Part shown: piece by piece, positions 59,231-64,000 of the stretch
Position numbering within the stretch: the stretch's first letter is position 1
Layout: every line of letters starts with the position of its first letter
Assembly: GCA_015689735.1 (NCBI GenBank)
Contig: WVSP01000001.1
Coordinates: 422,001 to 486,000, forward strand
Reading direction: 5' to 3'
From: Rhodobacterales bacterium LSUCC0031
GTDB taxonomy: Bacteria > Pseudomonadota > Alphaproteobacteria > Rhodobacterales > Rhodobacteraceae
Length of the DNA: 64,000 nt
The notes under the pieces: model-generated
Told to the model about the DNA's origin: nothing
The model's input: only the letters and a program-made list of their open reading frames with translations
The model's database searches: none
Position numbers and translations under genes: made by a program

Positions 59231-61045
59231 TCAGCTCAGATAGCCGCGCCCGGCGGCCGCGGCATTTTGCATTGTCTTGACCACTACGAAAGCATCACGC
59301 AGGTGGCTGCGTTCGAAATCACTCAGATCGGCGGGTGCCATGAAATTATCCGGTTTCTCGCCACGGCGAATTTGGGCGGCCTGATGGGCAAGCCGCGTAT
59401 CGGCGATCATATCATAGGCGTCGCGCAGGTCGCGCCCGCCACTGCCCGACACGGCCCCGGCCGCGATCGCGGCAAGGATGCGGGCGCGGGTATTGGCGAC
59501 GGGCAATTGCCCGGTCAGTGCATAGATCCGGCCCAGATCGACGACCGGCACCACACCGTTATGCTTGAGGTCGATGGTATTCTTGTGCTCGCCCGAGCGT
59601 ACGGTCGCGAAACCGCGAAACAGCCCTAAGGGCGGCTGATGCTTGAGCGAGTTCGACACAAGATGCGCCATGAAGATCGAGTTCTCGGCGGCGGCTTGCA
59701 AAGTCTCGGCCTGTAGATCGTCGAAAAGTGCCATTTGCCCCCCGATGGGGCGCAGGTCGAACATGACCGACGAGAGCATCTGTGCCTCGGGGTTCGGTAC
59801 GGCGATCCAGCGGCGGAAATAGTCGCGCCAGACCCTGAGCGGTTGGCGCCATTTGATATTGGTCGCCATCATGTCGCCGGGACAATAGAAATAGCCCGCC
59901 TCGTCCAGACCGTCGCTGACGAATTGCGCTAGCGCGGCAAAATAGGCGTCATCGGGCGGTGTCACCGCATCATCGAGGATCATGCAGTTGTCTTGATCGC
60001 TGACGCCGGTTTGTTCTTGCCGCCCTTGGCTACCGCAGGCGAGCCAGAGATAAGGCACCGGCGGTGGGCCAAGCTTGGCCTCGGCCAGCGCCAAAAGCCG
60101 CCTTGTGGTCGCATCCCCGATATCGGTGATCAGGCGCGTGACGGTTTGGTGGGCGTTCTGCGCACTGACAAGTTGGACCAACAATTCGGGAATACGTCCG
60201 ACGATGCGGGCGAGCTTGGTGCGATCGGGTGCGGCTGTGATTTCCCGGATCAGCGCCGCCGAAGACGTCGCCTGAAAGCGGGTCAGATCTGTTTGGGTCA
60301 AGATACCGACCAGCCGTCCAGCCGCGACCACGGGCATATGGGTGATCCTGCGCTCGACCATCGCGTGGAGAACATCGGCCACAAGCGCTGTTGGCGGCAG
60401 CGTCATGGGATCAGGCGTCATCACCTGTGCGACGGGCGTTTGCGGTGGGCATCCCTCGGCCACGGCGCGCGCGGTGATATCTCCGGTTGTCAGGATGCCG
60501 CGCACGGCCTCGCCTTCGGTCGCAATGATGCACGACACGCCCAGCTCACGCATCTTGCGTGCCGCATCGATCAGCGGCGTGTCAGGCGCGCAAGTCAGCG
60601 GCCCATGTGTCATCAGATCGGACAAGGCCAGGGTGGTGATGTCTTGTTTACGCGCCGCCGCGGGCCTTGTGCGGTCGAAAAAGCGCAAGACACGGGGATG
60701 GTCCTTGACCAGCTTGTGAAACACGGCCGCCGGAATGGCCAAAAGCTGCGTATCCTCGGCGGCGATCGCGGTGACGGCGCCGCGCCCATCCTTCATCAAG
60801 CCACGCTCGCCAAAGGAATTGCGCGGCCCAAGGATCGAAAGGATTTCACCACCTTCATCGGTGATGTCGATCCGGCCTGAAAGGATGAGGTAAAGATGGG
60901 TCAGCACTTCGCCTTTGGCATAGACCTGTTGACCTGTCGCGATCTCCATCACGGCAATTTCGCGCGCCAATTCCGTGCGCACCTCCTCGGGCAGGATGTC
61001 ATAGGGATGCGTGGTGGCGAGCGTCTGTGCGATGTCGGTGGTCAT
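59231..61045 (-). CDS. cNMP-binding / CBS / DUF294 nucleotidyltransferase
   Basis: A 604-residue cytoplasmic signalling-type protein. The domains in order are a cyclic-nucleotide-binding fold (about 15-125, GQQVYAKGEVLTHLYLILSGRIDI), a pair of CBS domains (about 145-265, VMTPDPMTLPPTALVADVLHAMVERRITHMPVV), a nucleotidyltransferase-like DUF294 domain (about 290-420) with the GS-x-D-x-D pattern in ACGSQGRQEQTGVSDQDNCMIL, and the DUF294 C-terminal domain. The nucleotidyl target is unknown. In the proteobacterial clusters I recall, it lies with DUF4212 and SSS symporters. Confidence 0.88.
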   Translation of the reverse strand: MTTDIAQTLATTHPYDILPEEVRTELAREIAVMEIATGQQVYAKGEVLTHLYLILSGRIDITDEGGEILSILGPRNSFGERGLMKDGRGAVTAIAAEDTQLLAIPAAVFHKLVKDHPRVLRFFDRTRPAAARKQDITTLALSDLMTHGPLTCAPDTPLIDAARKMRELGVSCIIATEGEAVRGILTTGDITARAVAEGCPPQTPVAQVMTPDPMTLPPTALVADVLHAMVERRITHMPVVAAGRLVGILTQTDLTRFQATSSAALIREITAAPDRTKLARIVGRIPELLVQLVSAQNAHQTVTRLITDIGDATTRRLLALAEAKLGPPPVPYLWLACGSQGRQEQTGVSDQDNCMILDDAVTPPDDAYFAALAQFVSDGLDEAGYFYCPGDMMATNIKWRQPLRVWRDYFRRWIAVPNPEAQMLSSVMFDLRPIGGQMALFDDLQAETLQAAAENSIFMAHLVSNSLKHQPPLGLFRGFATVRSGEHKNTIDLKHNGVVPVVDLGRIYALTGQLPVANTRARILAAIAAGAVSGSGGRDLRDAYDMIADTRLAHQAAQIRRGEKPDNFMAPADLSDFERSHLRDAFVVVKTMQNAAAAGRGYLS

Positions 61046-61063
61046 GACATGGCCCTCCCGGCG

Positions 61064-61097
61064 AAAAAAGGCGCACCCCGATCTGTCGGGATGCGCC
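61064..61097 (-). terminator. Intrinsic terminator after the symporter gene
   Basis: On the minus strand a 12-base arm pair (61086-61097 with 61070-61081, one mismatch) around a 4-base loop is followed by six T residues (61064-61069 on the plus strand are A). It lies 53 bases after the symporter stop and 19 bases before the DUF294 start, so it separates or attenuates expression between them. Confidence 0.85.
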
Positions 61098-61149
61098 GCT
61101 GTTTTGAACAGGGCCCGCTTTGTCGCAGGCCCCTCCTATGGTCAGACCA

Positions 61150-62919
61150 TTACTTGGCCAGAGCCGCACCAGCGCCGCGCGGAATGCGGACCGACTCGAC
61201 CAGATCCTGGATGTGCTTGGGCGGTGCTGCCGTGACACTCGACACTGCGTAGGCAACAGCGAAGTTGATCGCCGCACCGATCGGGCCGAAGTGGGTCGGC
61301 GGGATGCCGAACAGCCAGTTGTCCGCGTTGTTCGGCAGCATGTTGGTGCCGGGAACGAAGAACACACCCAGATAGGCGAAGAGATAGGCGCAGGTCACGA
61401 CGAGACCGGCAACCATCCCCCAGGTTGCGCCAGGCGCGTTCATGCGCTTGGAGAAGATACCCATCATCAGCGTCGGGAACAGCGTTGCCGCCGCCAGACC
61501 GAAGGCCAGCGCCACCACCTGTGCCGCAAAGCCCGGCGGGTTGATCCCGAGCCATGTTGCCAGCGCGATGGCGAAAGCCATCGAGATACGTGCCACCAAA
61601 AGCTCGCCCTTTTCCGAGATGTCCGGGTTGAACACAGACTTCACAAGGTCGTGGCTGATGGCCGAAGAAATAGCCAGCAGAAGACCTGCCGCAGTCGAGA
61701 GTGCCGCCGCGAGACCACCAGCGGCGATCAACGCGACCACCCAGCCCGGAAGCTGTGCGATTTCCGGGTTTGCAAGCACGAGGATGTCACGGTTGAACGT
61801 CACAAGCTCGTTGCCGGCCCAGCCGCGCTCTGCGGCCAGTTCGGCCATGCCCGGGCCACCTTCGTTATAGTACTGGATGCGACCATCGCCGTTCTTGTCT
61901 TCGACCTTGAGCAGGCCGGTGACCGACCAGGTCTGGAACCAATCCGGCAACTCGTCGATCGCGACCGCGTCATTCTCGACACCGTTAGGCCACATGGTCG
62001 TGGTGATGTTCAGACGGGCCATTGCGCCCACGGCGGGTGCCGTCAGGTACAGAAGTGCGATGAACACCAGCGCCCAACCGGCCGACCAACGTGCGTCGGC
62101 GACCTTGGGAACGGTGAAGAAGCGGATGATCACGTGCGGCAGACCGGCGGTACCGATCATCAGCGAGAGCGTGAACAGCGCCATCAGCCACGGGTTCGAC
62201 CCGGTGGTGTATTCCGAGAAGCCGAGGTCGGTCAAAAGACCGTTCAGCGTCACCAGAAGCGGTTCGCCGGTCGAGGGCATCGTCGAGAACAGGCCCAGAC
62301 CCGGGATCGGGTTGCCGGTCAGTTGCAACGAGATGAAGACCGCGGGGATGGTGTAGGCGACGATCAGCACGATGTACTGTGCCACCTGCGTGTAGGTGAT
62401 GCCCTTCATGCCGCCGAGAACGGCATAGACGAACACCACGGCCGACGCGATCAGAAGGCCCTGCGTCGAGGTCACTTCGAGGAAGCGCGAGAAGGCCACG
62501 CCTGCGCCGGTCATCTGACCGATAACGTAGGTGACCGAGATCACCAGCAGACAGATCACCGCCACGACGCGTGCCGAGGTGGAATAGTAGCGGTCGCCGA
62601 CGAATTCCGGCACCGTGTACTTGCCGAACTTGCGCAGATAGGGGGCGAGCAGCATGGCCATGAGAACGTAGCCGCCGGTCCAACCCATCAGGAAGGTCGA
62701 GTTCGAGTAGCCCACGAAGGCGATCAGACCCGCCATCGAGATGAAAGAGGCCGCCGACATCCAGTCAGCCGCCGTCGCCATGCCGTTGACGACCGGGTTC
62801 ACACCCTGGCCAGCAGCATAGAATTCAGATGTGGAGCCCGCGCGGGCCCAGATCGCGATGCCGATGTAGAGGGCGAACGACGCGCCGACCACCAGCAGGT
62901 TAAGGGTAAACTGATCCAT
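61150..62919 (-). CDS. Sodium:solute symporter (ActP-like, with DUF4212 partner)
   Basis: A 589-residue SSS-family carrier, with about 13 hydrophobic segments from the N-terminus (LNLLVVGASFALYIGIAIWARAG) through AADWMSAASFISMAGLIAFVGYS, the Na+-binding region, and the longer loop VENDAVAIDELPDWFQTWSVTGLLKVEDKNGDG between helices. The C-terminal helices include ALAFGLAAATLFPTLMMGIFSKRMN. The match is to acetate/pyruvate-type symporters. The preceding DUF4212 gene is 15 bases upstream and encodes the usual small subunit. Na+-coupled uptake of acetate or another short carboxylate is inference. Confidence 0.92.
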   Translation of the reverse strand: MDQFTLNLLVVGASFALYIGIAIWARAGSTSEFYAAGQGVNPVVNGMATAADWMSAASFISMAGLIAFVGYSNSTFLMGWTGGYVLMAMLLAPYLRKFGKYTVPEFVGDRYYSTSARVVAVICLLVISVTYVIGQMTGAGVAFSRFLEVTSTQGLLIASAVVFVYAVLGGMKGITYTQVAQYIVLIVAYTIPAVFISLQLTGNPIPGLGLFSTMPSTGEPLLVTLNGLLTDLGFSEYTTGSNPWLMALFTLSLMIGTAGLPHVIIRFFTVPKVADARWSAGWALVFIALLYLTAPAVGAMARLNITTTMWPNGVENDAVAIDELPDWFQTWSVTGLLKVEDKNGDGRIQYYNEGGPGMAELAAERGWAGNELVTFNRDILVLANPEIAQLPGWVVALIAAGGLAAALSTAAGLLLAISSAISHDLVKSVFNPDISEKGELLVARISMAFAIALATWLGINPPGFAAQVVALAFGLAAATLFPTLMMGIFSKRMNAPGATWGMVAGLVVTCAYLFAYLGVFFVPGTNMLPNNADNWLFGIPPTHFGPIGAAINFAVAYAVSSVTAAPPKHIQDLVESVRIPRGAGAALAK

Positions 62920-62934
62920 TGTTTCGTCCGTCCC

Positions 62935-63189
62935 TTACTGCTCGTCCACGCCGAATTCTTTGTCGAGCTTGTTCATACGCCAGGCGTAGAAGAAGATCAG
63001 CGCAAGAAAGACGAGGATTGATCCCTGCTGGGCAAACCAGAAGCCCAGATCCGTGCCGCCCACCGCGATGCCTGACAGCATCGGGCGAAGCAGAATTGCA
63101 AAGCCATACGAACACAGCGCCCAGATCACCAGACAGATGGTGACGAGGCGGATGTTCGCTGACCAATACGCATTATTGTTTTCGGCCAT
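62935..63189 (-). CDS. DUF4212 membrane subunit of the symporter
   Basis: An 84-residue protein with two membrane helices (LVTICLVIWALCSYGFAILL and LGFWFAQQGSILVFLALIFFYAW) and the ending MNKLDKEFGVDEQ. The opening NAYWSANIRLV is typical for DUF4212 (YjcH-like), the small partner of SSS-type solute carriers. It is transcribed just before the symporter gene. Confidence 0.92.
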   Translation of the reverse strand: MAENNNAYWSANIRLVTICLVIWALCSYGFAILLRPMLSGIAVGGTDLGFWFAQQGSILVFLALIFFYAWRMNKLDKEFGVDEQ

Positions 63190-63282
63190 TACTTACTCCC
63201 TTCGAGTTGTGCCGTCCGGGTTCTCTTGACCCGGCCGGTCCGTCCGCCGTCGCCCCACTCCTTTAGGGCAACGCCGAATTCC

Positions 63283-63960
63283 TTATTGCGCCGCAAGCGC
63301 GCTTACGATCGCGTCCAGCGCGCCTGCAATCTCGCCGATCTCGCCCATGGCAGGCACTTCGGTCAGCACGCCGCGCGCACGGTAGTAATCGATCAAGGGC
63401 GCGGTCTGCGCGTGATAGGCCGCCAGCCGCGCGCCCACAGTTTCGGCGTTGTCATCGGCACGGCGGGTCATGTTGGTTGACCCGCATTTGTCGCAACTTC
63501 CGGCCGTTTTGGGCTGTTTGAACTGGTCGTGATATCCCTCGCCGCAGCCGCCGCAGGTATAGCGTCCCGACACCCGCGCCACCATGGCTGCGTCATCGAC
63601 GGCAAGGCTGATGGCCACATTGATGCGCTGTCCGCGTTCGGCCAAGAGTTCATCAAGCGCCTGTGCCTGAACAGCAGTGCGTGGGAAGCCATCCAAGATG
63701 GTCCCCGCCACGACATCGGGTTGGTCCAGCCGCTCTTTCAGAATGGCAAGAACGATCGCATCAGAGACCAGCCCACCTGCCGCCATCACGGCTTTCGCCG
63801 CAAGCCCGGCCTCTGTCCCGGCGGCAACCGCGCTGCGCAACAAGTCGCCGGTCGAAAGCTGCACAAGGCCGAAGCGGTCTTGCAGCATGCGCGCCTGCGT
63901 TCCTTTCCCTGCGCCGGGCGGGCCGAGCAGGATTAGGTTCACGGGGCGCGCTTTCGTCAT
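63283..63960 (-). CDS. adk: Adenylate kinase
   Basis: A 225-residue adenylate kinase that converts ATP + AMP to 2 ADP. The P-loop is GPPGAGKGTQA, followed by LSTGDLLRSAVAAGTEAG and LDGFPRTAVQA, the AMP-binding segments. The long LID carries a zinc-type Cys set (CGGCGEGYHDQF and CDKCGS, giving CxxC twice), as in the Zn-binding Adk class. The C-terminal part (LIDYYRARGVLTEVPAMGEIGEIAGALDAIVSAL) closes the fold. The ATG at 63960 is chosen because the fold begins seven residues after it; start codons eight or fewer codons upstream are possible. Confidence 0.94.
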   Translation of the reverse strand: MTKARPVNLILLGPPGAGKGTQARMLQDRFGLVQLSTGDLLRSAVAAGTEAGLAAKAVMAAGGLVSDAIVLAILKERLDQPDVVAGTILDGFPRTAVQAQALDELLAERGQRINVAISLAVDDAAMVARVSGRYTCGGCGEGYHDQFKQPKTAGSCDKCGSTNMTRRADDNAETVGARLAAYHAQTAPLIDYYRARGVLTEVPAMGEIGEIAGALDAIVSALAAQ

Positions 63961-64000
63961 GCTATCGGTCATTTTCCCGGTCATTCCTTGGCGCGGTTCG

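Noticed and set aside
61120-63021. 633-codon open frame antisense to the symporter gene
   Set aside because: Extreme His/Arg/Gln composition and complete overlap with a clear SSS symporter show it is a shadow frame.

Overview
The window is a stretch of chromosome from a GC-rich alphaproteobacterium, most probably a member of the Rhodobacterales/Roseobacter group. The evidence is the gene order (rpmI-rplT followed by pheS-pheT; pyk with two small downstream genes), GC-rich codon use, the DUF1244, photolyase-like and DUF4212/SSS neighbourhoods, and many long spurious antisense reading frames of the kind high GC produces. About two thirds is core chromosome; the middle third is an integrated element.

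Layout. 1-17,000: core genes. These are a partial L,D-transpeptidase, an aldehyde dehydrogenase, an RluA-type pseudouridine synthase, DUF1244, an N-formylglutamate amidohydrolase-like protein, pyruvate kinase with two small followers, ribosomal proteins L35 and L20, a methyltransferase, both PheRS subunits, the MscL channel, alanine dehydrogenase divergent from an Lrp-type regulator, and a two-gene 2-keto-3-deoxygalactonate branch (dgoK-dgoA). 17,004-17,080 is an elongator tRNA-Met.

17,035-37,990: a 20.9-kb genomic island inserted in the 3' half of that tRNA gene. An exact 46-bp copy of the tRNA 3' end at 37,945-37,990 marks the far junction. The island is visibly less GC-rich and carries three tyrosine recombinases, an XRE regulator, a two-partner secretion pair (TpsA exoprotein and TpsB transporter), two toxin-antitoxin pairs, an H-NS-family protein, a probable group II intron remnant, a degraded IS3 orfA, a three-gene minus-strand cluster around a clamp-loader-like AAA+ ATPase that faces an unknown basic protein, and several genes I cannot place. 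A short palindrome-like motif (AACAC-N-GTGTT) is grouped just inside both ends of the island and recurs in its intergenic regions.

38,000-64,000: core and metabolic genes. These include an FAD-binding photolyase-like protein and a membrane methyltransferase-like protein; a GntR regulator followed by an acyl-CoA ligase, a thiamine-diphosphate enzyme and a CoA-transferase, which together look like a 2-hydroxyacyl-CoA cleavage route; a proline-rich membrane protein; a chromate transporter; a class IV aminotransferase convergent with a BisC-type molybdoenzyme; a second GAPDH translationally coupled to a succinate-semialdehyde-type dehydrogenase; and a minus-strand cluster of adenylate kinase, DUF4212, Na+/solute symporter, cNMP/CBS/DUF294 protein, small membrane protein, membrane-anchored PAS/DEDDh exonuclease and a GntR/UTRA regulator. 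The symporter part resembles the acetate-uptake clusters of other proteobacteria.

The most promising material for something undescribed is in the island: the AAA+ cluster at 29.2-32.3 kb, the end-flanking AACACNGTGTT motif, and the repeat-tailed TpsA. All function calls come from reading motifs and gene context; no database search was run.
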